From an uncultured bacterium (lineage in GTDB: Bacteria > Bacillota_I > Bacilli_A > RFN20 > CAG-826), in assembly GCA_949291375.1 (NCBI GenBank), contig CASEVI010000001.1, forward strand, positions 132,980 through 196,979: 64,000 nt of DNA. The letters are read 5' to 3'. A program made the position numbers and the translations under genes. Positions 26,883 to 35,497 of this stretch are shown in pieces. The notes beneath the pieces are model-generated. The model saw only the letters and a program-made list of their open reading frames with translations, was not told where the DNA came from and ran no database searches. Numbering within the stretch: position 1 is the stretch's first letter; each line of letters begins with the position of its first letter.

Positions 26883-29074
26883 TAGTTATTACCTCCTTCC
26901 ATTGCGGCTTGTTTATTTAATTTAATAGTTTTTTCAACTTCTTCAGGATCAAGTTGAGATCTAACTATATCTTGATAAACTGGGCAAGTTTTTAATAATT
27001 CGGCATGGGTACCTTGTCCAACACATTTACCTTCGTTTAAAACGATAATATTGTCTGCATCTAAAATTGATGAAACTCTTTGAGCGACAACAATAACAGA
27101 AGCATCTTTTGTATAATTTTTTAAAGCAGCTCTAAGTTGAGCATCAGTTTTAAAGTCTAAAGCCGAGAAAGAATCATCAAAAACATAAATTTCAGGTTTT
27201 CTAACTAAACATCTAGCAATAGATAATCTTTGTTTTTGTCCTCCAGAGAAGTTTTTACCGCCTTGAGAGACAAATGTTTCTAATTGATCAGGAAGTTTTG
27301 AAACAAAGTTTGATGCTTGAGCAACGCTTAATGCTTCTTTAACTTCTTCATCTGTTGCATCATTTTTACCATAACAAATGTTTTCTTTAATTGTTCCAGT
27401 AAAAAGTACTGCACTTTGAGGGACAAAACCAACGTGATCTCTTAATATTTTTTGCGGAATCTTTTTAATATCTACTCCATCAAATAAAACTTGACCTGAA
27501 GTAGCATCATAGAAACGAGGAATTAAATTAATTAAAGTTGATTTTCCACTTCCTGTCGAGCCAATAATTGCAGTAGTTGAACCTGGTTTTGTTTTAAATG
27601 AAATGTTCATGACTGTAGGTGTATTTGCATCAGGATATTGGAAAGTTACATCTTTAAATTCGATGACTCCATGTTGTTCCAATTTATTGAAATCTTTACC
27701 GATGATATTTATATATTCATCTGAAGTTTCATCTTTTAATGATTTGATAATATTTTCTCTATCTTTTCTAATATTAGTATATTCAATAAAGTCTTTATAT
27801 TGAGGATCATTTTCTTTTTCTTCTTCATTCATTTTTTCATATTTGTCTTTTAATAAAGAGTAAGAAAATACATTCCCATTATGCTTTTCTTTATATATTT
27901 CTTTAAATCTAAATTCTAAACGTTGAAGATGAAGTTCATATTGCTCAACCGCATATTCTCTAGCTTCCCTATCATTAATTGAAGTTTTTGTATTAATTAT
28001 TTCGTAAACTCTTTTATATGAAGCAGCAGCTTGAGGAATCATAGCAATGATCATTGCAAGCATTAAGAATGAGTTCATAATTTGCATTGAATATTGAGCA
28101 ACAACAGCAATAATTGAAACTTGAGTGCTAATCGTTAAAGTGAAGTCGTTGAGATTACTTCCTTGAATTTCTGTTAATAAGTAGAAACCAAATGCATAAA
28201 TACAAATAAATGCAAAGTTGAAAATAATTTGAATAAATGGGTTAGCAACTGACATGATTCTACCAGATTTAACAATAATATTTTTTAAATTTGTGTTAAC
28301 TTTATCAAATTTTTCTGTTTCAGTTTCTTGTTGATTATAAGCTCTAATAACTCTAATTCCAGTTAAATTTTCTCTTAAAACAACAGTAACATCATCAATG
28401 CGTGATTGCATTTGTTTGAATAAAGGCATTGCAAAAACGAAAATAATAATCATTATTGCAAGAATAATTGGGATTGTAATTGCAAGAACAATTGATAATT
28501 TTGGTCCTGGGTCTTGTAATGATAATGTCTTAATTAATGCGATTATCATATAGGTAGGAGACATAACAATCATTCTAATGAACATAATTACATAGTTTTT
28601 AATTTGTTCAATATCATTAGTTGTTCTTGTTATTAAAGTTGCTGTGCCAAATTTATTGTAGTCAGCCAAAGAAAGAGTGTTAACTTTTGAATAAATTTCT
28701 CTTCTTAATTCTTTTCCAACGTAAGCTCCGACTGTTGAAGCTCCATAAAATTGGCAAAATGCACAGAATAAAATAATTACACAGCATAAAATCATCCATC
28801 CACCTTGGCCTAAAATTAATGAAATTAATTCATCTTGCGAAAGATAATGAGTAATTTCAACAATTTGGTTGCTTAAGGGATTAGATAAAGTAACTGGAAT
28901 TGGTAAAATTTGACCAACTAATTCTGGTAGGTTTGGTTTATATGTAATGATAGTTTGAATGTTGCCCATGAATTCAGGTAAATTTAATTGAAACCAACAT
29001 TGACATATAATAGCAACTACAGCGAGAAGTAAGAAATACCATCTTTTTCCAACAATTTTAAAAAGTTTGACCAT
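26882..29074 (-). CDS. ABC exporter subunit with degenerate Walker B and an extra linker
   Basis: 730 residues. Membrane domain (about 1-350), then about 100 highly charged residues (about 370-475) between membrane domain and ATPase that most exporters lack, then the ATPase with Walker A GSTGSGKST, signature FSGGQKQ and Walker B IYVFDDSFSALD, in which Asp replaces the catalytic Glu. This is the classical partner pattern for the 610-residue subunit. The N-terminal loop between the first two helices (about 30-85) is also long. Start and stop overlap the neighbours by one base each, showing an operon tetR-ABC-ABC. Confidence 0.93.
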   Translation of the reverse strand: MVKLFKIVGKRWYFLLLAVVAIICQCWFQLNLPEFMGNIQTIITYKPNLPELVGQILPIPVTLSNPLSNQIVEITHYLSQDELISLILGQGGWMILCCVIILFCAFCQFYGASTVGAYVGKELRREIYSKVNTLSLADYNKFGTATLITRTTNDIEQIKNYVIMFIRMIVMSPTYMIIALIKTLSLQDPGPKLSIVLAITIPIILAIMIIIFVFAMPLFKQMQSRIDDVTVVLRENLTGIRVIRAYNQQETETEKFDKVNTNLKNIIVKSGRIMSVANPFIQIIFNFAFICIYAFGFYLLTEIQGSNLNDFTLTISTQVSIIAVVAQYSMQIMNSFLMLAMIIAMIPQAAASYKRVYEIINTKTSINDREAREYAVEQYELHLQRLEFRFKEIYKEKHNGNVFSYSLLKDKYEKMNEEEKENDPQYKDFIEYTNIRKDRENIIKSLKDETSDEYINIIGKDFNKLEQHGVIEFKDVTFQYPDANTPTVMNISFKTKPGSTTAIIGSTGSGKSTLINLIPRFYDATSGQVLFDGVDIKKIPQKILRDHVGFVPQSAVLFTGTIKENICYGKNDATDEEVKEALSVAQASNFVSKLPDQLETFVSQGGKNFSGGQKQRLSIARCLVRKPEIYVFDDSFSALDFKTDAQLRAALKNYTKDASVIVVAQRVSSILDADNIIVLNEGKCVGQGTHAELLKTCPVYQDIVRSQLDPEEVEKTIKLNKQAAMEGGNN

Positions 29075-29667
29075 TATTTGATACTCCTTTTAAATAAATT
29101 TAATACTACTTCAGCTGAAGGAATTGTATTTTTATTATTTGAATAAATTGCTGACATTGTTATTGATTTTAATAAGAAAAAGTAACAAATTAAGTATTCT
29201 TTTGGACTACCTTTTTCATATTTTTCTTCGTTTTGTGCAATTTTAAAATTATTTTCTAACTCTTTAAAATAAGAAGTGGATCCAAAATCTTCATAAAGAG
29301 TAGGCGAGATTTTAAAATTCAAATATAAAGCTATGTAGTAAGAATATTCACCGCCTAAACTAACTGCAGAAATAATAAATTCAGTAAAGTTTTGAAAAAA
29401 ATCCGCACCTTTTAATGTTTTGATATGATCAAGGTCAAAAATTTGATTAAACTTTTGACGGCTTTCATTAATCAATTCAGAAAGAATGTCAGTCTTTTTA
29501 CTGAAATAGTGATAAATAAGACCATGAGATACTTTTGCTTCTTTTGAAATTCGATCCATCGTTACATTTTCATAGCCTTGAAGACAAAAAAGTTTTAAGG
29601 CAGCGAGAAGTATTTCTTTTTTTCTTTTATCTTTAACATATTGATTTGCTTCAGGTGTTCTTGGCAT
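29074..29667 (-). CDS. TetR-family regulator of the ABC exporter
   Basis: 197 residues. The N-terminal HTH is standard for TetR: ILLAALKLFCLQGYENVTMDRISKEAKVSHGLIYHYFSKKTDIL (in the 18-62 region). The C-terminal ligand domain is not assignable. GGAGG lies before the ATG. The first gene of the operon, preceded by a promoter that overlaps a perfect inverted repeat, so it most likely represses its own operon. Confidence 0.93.
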   Translation of the reverse strand: MPRTPEANQYVKDKRKKEILLAALKLFCLQGYENVTMDRISKEAKVSHGLIYHYFSKKTDILSELINESRQKFNQIFDLDHIKTLKGADFFQNFTEFIISAVSLGGEYSYYIALYLNFKISPTLYEDFGSTSYFKELENNFKIAQNEEKYEKGSPKEYLICYFFLLKSITMSAIYSNNKNTIPSAEVVLNLFKRSIK

Positions 29668-29690
29668 AGTTTTCCTCCAGATAAATTAAA

Positions 29691-29720
29691 ATAATAATAG
29701 GCATTGACCATTTAGTCAAT
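29691..29720 (-). promoter_or_regulatory. Promoter and TetR operator of the exporter operon
   Basis: On the minus strand: TTGACT (29719-29714), 17 bases, TATTAT (29696-29691). The palindrome ATTGAC-N6-GTCAAT (29703-29720) covers the -35 and part of the spacer, an ideal position for repression. A further half site AGTCAAT is at 29744-29750. Confidence 0.82.
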
Positions 29721-29809
29721 TTATTTTTTATTCTAAAATTAGTAGTCAATTTTTCAAAGAAAAAAGTATTTATTTTTAAATGATTTTAATAAAAAATTAT
29801 AAGTAGGAT

Positions 29810-29825
29810 ATTTTCACGTGGAAAC
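29810..29825. promoter_or_regulatory. parS-like site upstream of pth
   Basis: ATTTTCACGTGGAAAC, in the tetR-pth intergenic gap. The core TTCCACGTGAAA on the other strand matches parS exactly. Confidence 0.72.
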
Positions 29826-29886
29826 TAATTAATTAAAGAAAACATTTGTTTTTCATTTATCTTTATTTTTTAATAAAAAAATGTAA

Positions 29887-29892
29887 TATATT
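29887..29892 (+). promoter_or_regulatory. -10 element of pth, placed for a leaderless mRNA
   Basis: TATATT ends 6 bases before ATG 29899, predicting +1 at the start codon. No Shine-Dalgarno is seen before the ATG. Confidence 0.45.
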
Positions 29893-29898
29893 AGCGTT

Positions 29899-30453
29899 AT
29901 GAAACTTATTGTCGGATTAGGAAATTTTGGAAAAGATTATGAACATACTCGTCACAACATGGGTTTTGATGTTGTAGATAAATTTGCTGAAACTCTAGGA
30001 GAAGATATTACAAAATCAGGGTTTCATTCTTTATATTTAAGAACTAAATATATGGGAGAAGATATTATTTTATTAAAACCACAAACCTATATGAATAATA
30101 GCGGCATTGCTATTAAAGAAATTATGGACTATTTTGATATTGATGTAGATGATTTAATAGTTATTTATGATGACATGGATATTAAAGTCGGACATTTAAA
30201 GCTTAAATTTGAAGGAAGTAGTGGCGGACATAATGGAATAAAATCAATTATAAGTAATATTGGAACTCAAGAATTTAAAAGAATTCGCGTTGGAATAGGG
30301 ACTCCAACTTATAATAATATTGATTTTGTATTATCTAAACCTTCAAAAGAAGAAAAAGAACTAATCGAAGAAGCTCAAAATAATGCTGTAGACGCTTTAA
30401 AAATAGCTATTAAAGAAAGTTTTAATAAAGCGATGAGTTTATATAATAAATAA
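29899..30453 (+). CDS. pth: Peptidyl-tRNA hydrolase
   Basis: Recycles peptidyl-tRNA released from the ribosome. 184 residues; MKLIVGLGNFGKDYEHTRHNMGFD (N10, catalytic His20), LLKPQTYMNNSG (about 57-68) and the DDMDIKVGHLKLKFEGSSGGHNG block (about 93-115) are all present. Leads the pth-mfd-rqcP-tilS-ftsH-dusB block. Confidence 0.97.
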   Translation: MKLIVGLGNFGKDYEHTRHNMGFDVVDKFAETLGEDITKSGFHSLYLRTKYMGEDIILLKPQTYMNNSGIAIKEIMDYFDIDVDDLIVIYDDMDIKVGHLKLKFEGSSGGHNGIKSIISNIGTQEFKRIRVGIGTPTYNNIDFVLSKPSKEEKELIEEAQNNAVDALKIAIKESFNKAMSLYNK

Positions 30454-30470
30454 AGGAGATATTATAAAAA

Positions 30471-33400
30471 TTGATTAATTATTTAAAAGATTTACTTAAT
30501 TATTTTACCCCCTCCAAAAATGAAAAGGAGGCTTTTTTTGGTGTTGATGAAATAATTGGTGGAACTTTTTTAACTTATAAGAAATATTTAGAAAACTATA
30601 ATAAAAATATAGTTTTAATTTGTTCATCTACCTATAAAGCTAATAAATTATATTCTTCAATTGCTAATTTAATTAATAAAGACGATATTATTTTATTTTT
30701 AGAAAATGAAATGATTAGGGTTGAATATATTTCTGAAAGTAAGGATATTTTAGCCAATAAAATATATGCTTTATATAAAATGGTTAATTCAAACCATAAA
30801 ATATTTATTTTTACACCTTCTTCGTTTTTTAGATTTTATCCTAAAAAAGAAGAGTTTTTGGACTCAATTGTCTCTTTAAAAGTTAATGAAAGTTATAATT
30901 TTAATAAATTAATTAAGAAATTAAGCGAACTTGGTTATTATAAAGTTCCAAAAATAGATCAATCTCTTCAATTCGCCTCAAGAGGGGATGTTATTGATAT
31001 TTTTACAATGAATTACGATAATCCAATAAGAATTGAATTTTTTGATGATACTATTGAATCGATTCGTTTTTTTGATATTGCAACTCAATCTTCAATTTCA
31101 ATAATTGATAAAATCGATATTTTACCTGCTACAACATTAATTTTTAATGAAGAAGAAAGACTAAATATCGAAAAAAAGATGAGTTTTAGAAAAGAGGAAG
31201 ATTTAAAAAGAATTAGAAGTGATTTAAAAGATATTTTTGATGCTCAAATTAATGAAGATATTGAAAATTTAATAAATAATAATTATCAATCAACTTTATA
31301 TAAATATTATGGATTTTTAAAAAATAGTTATGATTCTATTCTTTCATATTTAGATCAATATATCGAAATAATTTTAGAAGAAAACGATGTTTTAGAATCA
31401 AAAAAACAACTTTATTTAGAATCTCATGAGTTATTAATGGATTTATTTGATAGTGGAAAAAGTTTAAGTCATCTTGAATATTTTAATAATAATTTAGGAT
31501 TAAGTGATGATGGAGCGATAGAAATTTCTTATGTTTCATCTTTTGATTTAACTCATAAAAATATGATTGATATTCCTTTATCTGCTCCTATTTTCGAAGC
31601 GAAAAAAGGAATCGAGTATCAAAAAATAATTGATTTATATTTAAATGAATTTAATAAAGTATTATTCGTTGTTAAAAATAAAGAAGAATTCTCATCTTTG
31701 ACTGATTATTTAAAGTTTTTACATAGAGATTTTAATATTTTAGATAAAATTGAGGACAAATTTAGTGAATCAATCAATATAATTATTTCAGATTTTAATA
31801 TAGCTATCGAAGATAAAAATGACAGTTTTGCTTTAGTAACTTCAAAATTATTATTTAATACTAGACATACAAGTTTAACCTATTCTTCTAAATTTAAAGA
31901 AGGAGTAATTTTAGGAAGTTACCAAGAGTTAGAAAAAGGAGATTATGTAGTTCATGAAACGTATGGAATAGGCCAATATATCGGCCTAAGTCAAATGGAA
32001 CTTCAAGGAAAAAAAGAAGATTATCTTGAAATAAAATTTGCCGGAAATGATGAATTATTTGTTCCTTTATATTCATTCAATTTAATTAGAAAATATGCTG
32101 GTCAAGAAGGGAGAATCCCTAAATTATCGTCTTTACATAGTGACACGTGGAAAAAAACGAAGAAAAGAATTAAAGATAAAGTTAATGACTTAGCTGATAA
32201 ACTCTTGGTTTTATATAAAAACAGAGCCTTAATTAAAGGAATTAGATTTGAAGATGATGATGAACTTCAAGCCGAGTTTGAGGCTGAATTTAAACACGAG
32301 TTAACTGATGATCAAAAGAAATCTTTAAAGGAAATAAAAGAAGACATGGAAAAAGAACAACCAATGGATCGCCTTTTATGTGGTGATGTTGGTTTTGGCA
32401 AAACTGAAATTGCTTTCTGCGCTGCTTTTAAAGCTATTTTAAGTAATAAACAAGTCTTACTTTTAGCTCCAACAACACTTTTGGCAAAGCAACATTATGA
32501 AGTTGCACTCGATAGATTTAGAAAATTTGATGCAAACATTAAACTTTTAACAAGAAATCAAACCCCAAAAGAGGCAAAAATGATTTTGAATGATTTAGAA
32601 AATGGAAAAATAAATTTTTTAATTGGAACTCATAAAACTTTATCAAGCAAAGTAAAGTTTAAAGATTTGGGTCTTTTAATTATTGATGAAGAGCAAAGAT
32701 TTGGTGTTGAACAAAAAGAAAAAATTAAATTAAATACTGAAAATATTGATGTTTTAACATTATCTGCTACTCCAATTCCTAGAACTTTACAATCTTCATT
32801 AGTAGGATTAAAAAGTGTTTCTACTATTCAAACGCCACCAAAAGAAAGACTTCCTATTCAACTTTATGTTATTCAAAAAGATGACAAAGTTGTAAAAGAA
32901 ATTGTTGAAAGAGAACTTGCAAGAGGTGGACAAGTTTATTTTGTTCATAACAATATTTCTGATATTTATGAAATTGCTACTAAAATTCAAAAAATGATTC
33001 CAGAAATTAGGGTTGGAGTTGTCCATGGAAAAATGGATAAAAACGATGTTAATACTGTAATGGCTGATTTTTATTTAAACGATATTGATTTATTGTTGGC
33101 AACTTCAATTATTGAGAATGGAATTGATGTTAGAAATGCTAACTTAATAATTGTTGATGATGCTGATAGATTCGGTCTTTCCCAGCTTTATCAAATAAAA
33201 GGTAGAGTTGGAAGAGGTGACAGAATGGCTTATTGTTATCTTTTAATTGATAAAAATAAAAAGTTAAATGATGAAGCTAGAAAAAGACTTAAAGCATTAC
33301 AAGATTTTACTGAACTAGGAAGTGGCTTTAAAATTGCTCAAAGAGATCTTCTTATTAGAGGAGCCGGAGAAATTTTAGGTAGAGAACAAGCTGGATTTAT

Positions 33401-33956
33401 TGATGATGTTGGAATTGATTTATATTTAAAATTACTAAATGAAGCTTTAAAAGAGAAAAAAGATGGACAAATTATCAAAGAAAATGAAGTTAAAACTTCT
33501 CCAACAGTAATAGAAAATGCTTATATTCCTTCTACTTTTGCTTCCGATAATGAAAAAATCGAACTTTATCAAAAAATAAGTGAAGCGGATACTTTTGATA
33601 AACTTAAAAATTTATCTAAACATATTAAAGATGTTTTTGGAGGAGAAATCCCTGTTTCATTTACTAATATTTTAAAACAAAGAGAAATTGATATTTATTT
33701 ATCTTTTAAAGAATTTAAAGAATTAAAAAATACTCAAAGTTCAATTAATTTAATATTATCAAATGAATTTTCTTCAATAAATGCTATTGGAACAACTATA
33801 TTTATGAAATTAATTAATTATATAAATAGATTAAAATTAACTTATCATAATAAATGTATTGAAATAATTATTTCAAAAAAGGATGATTATGATAAGTTAT
33901 TGTTAGAAGTATTAAAAGTTATCCATGGTGAGGCGATAAATAATGAGATTAGATAA
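30471..33956 (+). CDS. mfd: Transcription-repair coupling factor Mfd
   Basis: Removes RNA polymerase stalled at lesions and recruits UvrA. 1161 residues: UvrB-like N-terminal part, RNA polymerase-interaction domain with KGDYVVHETYGIGQYIGL (about 488-505), helicase motifs GDVGFGKTEIAF (about 637-648), DEEQRFG, LSATPIPRTLQ, and the RG(V)GRGD(R) motif VI (GRVGRGDRMAYCYLL). Start is TTG 30471, placed after AAAGGAG; no in-frame ATG fits the N-terminus. A GC-rich hairpin with T7 lies within codons 14-23 (see findings). A weak parS-like site is at 32144. Confidence 0.97.
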   Translation: MINYLKDLLNYFTPSKNEKEAFFGVDEIIGGTFLTYKKYLENYNKNIVLICSSTYKANKLYSSIANLINKDDIILFLENEMIRVEYISESKDILANKIYALYKMVNSNHKIFIFTPSSFFRFYPKKEEFLDSIVSLKVNESYNFNKLIKKLSELGYYKVPKIDQSLQFASRGDVIDIFTMNYDNPIRIEFFDDTIESIRFFDIATQSSISIIDKIDILPATTLIFNEEERLNIEKKMSFRKEEDLKRIRSDLKDIFDAQINEDIENLINNNYQSTLYKYYGFLKNSYDSILSYLDQYIEIILEENDVLESKKQLYLESHELLMDLFDSGKSLSHLEYFNNNLGLSDDGAIEISYVSSFDLTHKNMIDIPLSAPIFEAKKGIEYQKIIDLYLNEFNKVLFVVKNKEEFSSLTDYLKFLHRDFNILDKIEDKFSESINIIISDFNIAIEDKNDSFALVTSKLLFNTRHTSLTYSSKFKEGVILGSYQELEKGDYVVHETYGIGQYIGLSQMELQGKKEDYLEIKFAGNDELFVPLYSFNLIRKYAGQEGRIPKLSSLHSDTWKKTKKRIKDKVNDLADKLLVLYKNRALIKGIRFEDDDELQAEFEAEFKHELTDDQKKSLKEIKEDMEKEQPMDRLLCGDVGFGKTEIAFCAAFKAILSNKQVLLLAPTTLLAKQHYEVALDRFRKFDANIKLLTRNQTPKEAKMILNDLENGKINFLIGTHKTLSSKVKFKDLGLLIIDEEQRFGVEQKEKIKLNTENIDVLTLSATPIPRTLQSSLVGLKSVSTIQTPPKERLPIQLYVIQKDDKVVKEIVERELARGGQVYFVHNNISDIYEIATKIQKMIPEIRVGVVHGKMDKNDVNTVMADFYLNDIDLLLATSIIENGIDVRNANLIIVDDADRFGLSQLYQIKGRVGRGDRMAYCYLLIDKNKKLNDEARKRLKALQDFTELGSGFKIAQRDLLIRGAGEILGREQAGFIDDVGIDLYLKLLNEALKEKKDGQIIKENEVKTSPTVIENAYIPSTFASDNEKIELYQKISEADTFDKLKNLSKHIKDVFGGEIPVSFTNILKQREIDIYLSFKEFKELKNTQSSINLILSNEFSSINAIGTTIFMKLINYINRLKLTYHNKCIEIIISKKDDYDKLLLEVLKVIHGEAINNEIR
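30511..30539 (+). terminator. Terminator-like hairpin inside the 5' end of mfd
   Basis: CCTCC, 11-base loop AAAAATGAAAA, GGAGG, C and seven T. It has the form of an intrinsic terminator but lies 40 bases inside the mfd reading frame. It may terminate pth transcripts or attenuate mfd. Confidence 0.5.
32141..32152. promoter_or_regulatory. Very weak parS-like site inside mfd
   Basis: TGACACGTGGAA; two mismatches to the core. Listed only as part of the set. Confidence 0.22.
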
Positions 33957-34215
33957 ATTTTTAAAAGTAAGTAGATTAATAAAAAGAAGAAGTGTTGCTA
34001 AAGAATTAGTTTCTAGAGATATATTTTTACTTAATAATCATCCTTGTAAACCTTCTAGTGAAGTAAAAGAAGGAGATATTTTAGATTTAACTTTAGGAAG
34101 ACATCATTTAATTGTTAAAATATTATTTATAAAAGACCACATTTTAAAAGAAGATGCTTTTAAAATGTATGAAGTAATTAAAGATGAAATTAAAGAAGAT
34201 AATAAAGACGAATAA
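33943..34215 (+). CDS. rqcP: S4-domain ribosome quality control protein RqcP-like
   Basis: 90 residues, S4 RNA-binding domain: MRLDKFLKVSRLIKRRSVAK with LNNHPCKPSSEVKEGDILDL. In Bacilli the YabO/RqcP protein acts with RqcH on obstructed large subunits; it lies near mfd in many genomes, as here. Overlaps the end of mfd by 14 bases and the start of tilS by 32 bases. The acidic/Lys tail (KDEIKEDNKDE) overlaps tilS. Confidence 0.88.
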   Translation: MRLDKFLKVSRLIKRRSVAKELVSRDIFLLNNHPCKPSSEVKEGDILDLTLGRHHLIVKILFIKDHILKEDAFKMYEVIKDEIKEDNKDE

Positions 34216-35434
34216 AAAATATTTAGTAGGTTGTTCATTTGGACCAGATTCAATGGCCTTAGTTTCTTTATTAATAGAAAATAATATTTCTTTTGATATT
34301 GCATTTATTAATTATCATTTAAGAGACGAAAGCAATTATGAAGAAAAAGAATTACTAAAATTTGCTAAATTACATAATTTAAAGGTATATAAAAAAGAAG
34401 TTTTTTATAAAAAAGAAGATAAAAATATTGAATCGTGGGCTAGAAATATTAGATATGATTTTTTTAAAGAAACTTTTAATTTATCTAAAAATCGTAATAA
34501 AAAAGAACAATATGAAGCTGTTTTAATTGCTCATAATGAAGATGATTTAATTGAAACTTATTTTTTACAAAAAGAAAGAAAATCATATGTAACCTTTTAT
34601 GGTCTTAAAACATTAATTTATAAAGAGGATATCCCTTATATTCGTCCATTACTTTCATATCGAAAAAAAGACTTAGAAATATACTGTATAAAAAATAATA
34701 TCCCCTTTAATATCGATAAATCTAATTTTGATAATAAATATAAACGCAATAAAATTAGAAATGAATATCTTAAAAATTTAAACGATAAAGAAATAAAAAT
34801 TTTATTAGAAGAAATAAAAAAGGAAAATAAAAAGAAAAGAGAAGAAAATAATTCTTTTAAAAAAATGATAAAAAGTAATCGCTTAAAGGTAGAAAAGTGT
34901 AAAAAAATGGATATAAATGACTTTATTAATCTATTTTATTATTATCTTTCTTATTTTCCTTTTTTAAAAAATTTTAGTAAAGAAAAGATAAATGATATTT
35001 ATTTGAAGTTATTTTTAAATAAAAATATTAAAGAAAGAATTATTAATACACCTTATTATATTTTTATTGAATACGGTTATTTAAAAATAGATAAAATCTA
35101 TGAATCTAAATACTATTTTGAAGTTAATAAAAACGGCAATAAATACTTTCGCTTTTTAGTAGATACAAAATATAATGAAATATTTTCAAATTATGATACT
35201 ATAATAATTCATCCGGTTTCTCGTGACGATTTTTATTCTTATAAAGGTAAGAAAAAAAGAGTCTCTAAGATATTTATTGATATGAAATTACCTACTTCAT
35301 ATCGTAAGATTTGGCCGGGTGTCTATTCAAAAAAAGGTGAATTAATTTATCTTCCTCGATATATGGAAAAGGTTAGATATACAAAAAAATCATTTTTAGT
35401 TTTTGATATAGAAAGTTTAATAAAAATAGAGTAA
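34184..35434 (+). CDS. tilS: tRNA(Ile)-lysidine synthase
   Basis: Converts C34 to lysidine in tRNA-Ile(CAU). 416 residues. The N-terminal PP-loop ATPase reads CSFGPDSMAL (17-26), where the usual SGGxDS is SFGPDS. INYHLRDES and ESWARNIRYDFF follow, then the C-terminal TilS domain (HPVSRDD...KVSKIFIDMKLPTSYRKIWPGV). ATG 34184 lies in the rqcP frame overlap and no other start covers the PP-loop. Very AT-rich with Lys-Asn runs. Confidence 0.93.
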   Translation: MKLKKIIKTNKKYLVGCSFGPDSMALVSLLIENNISFDIAFINYHLRDESNYEEKELLKFAKLHNLKVYKKEVFYKKEDKNIESWARNIRYDFFKETFNLSKNRNKKEQYEAVLIAHNEDDLIETYFLQKERKSYVTFYGLKTLIYKEDIPYIRPLLSYRKKDLEIYCIKNNIPFNIDKSNFDNKYKRNKIRNEYLKNLNDKEIKILLEEIKKENKKKREENNSFKKMIKSNRLKVEKCKKMDINDFINLFYYYLSYFPFLKNFSKEKINDIYLKLFLNKNIKERIINTPYYIFIEYGYLKIDKIYESKYYFEVNKNGNKYFRFLVDTKYNEIFSNYDTIIIHPVSRDDFYSYKGKKKRVSKIFIDMKLPTSYRKIWPGVYSKKGELIYLPRYMEKVRYTKKSFLVFDIESLIKIE

Positions 35435-35497
35435 TTCTCTATAAAAAAATGCCATTTTGTATTAAAATTATTTAGGCGTGTAAAAAAAGGAGAAAAC

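Noticed and set aside
34232-34262. Broken TilS because the PP-loop reads SFGPDS instead of SGGxDS
   Set aside because: The rest of the protein is intact, and the Asp-Ser pair and the first Ser are kept; I treat it as a lineage variant, not a loss of function.
34104-34304. Open frame opposite rqcP/tilS
   Set aside because: Antisense of two real overlapping genes; no independent support.
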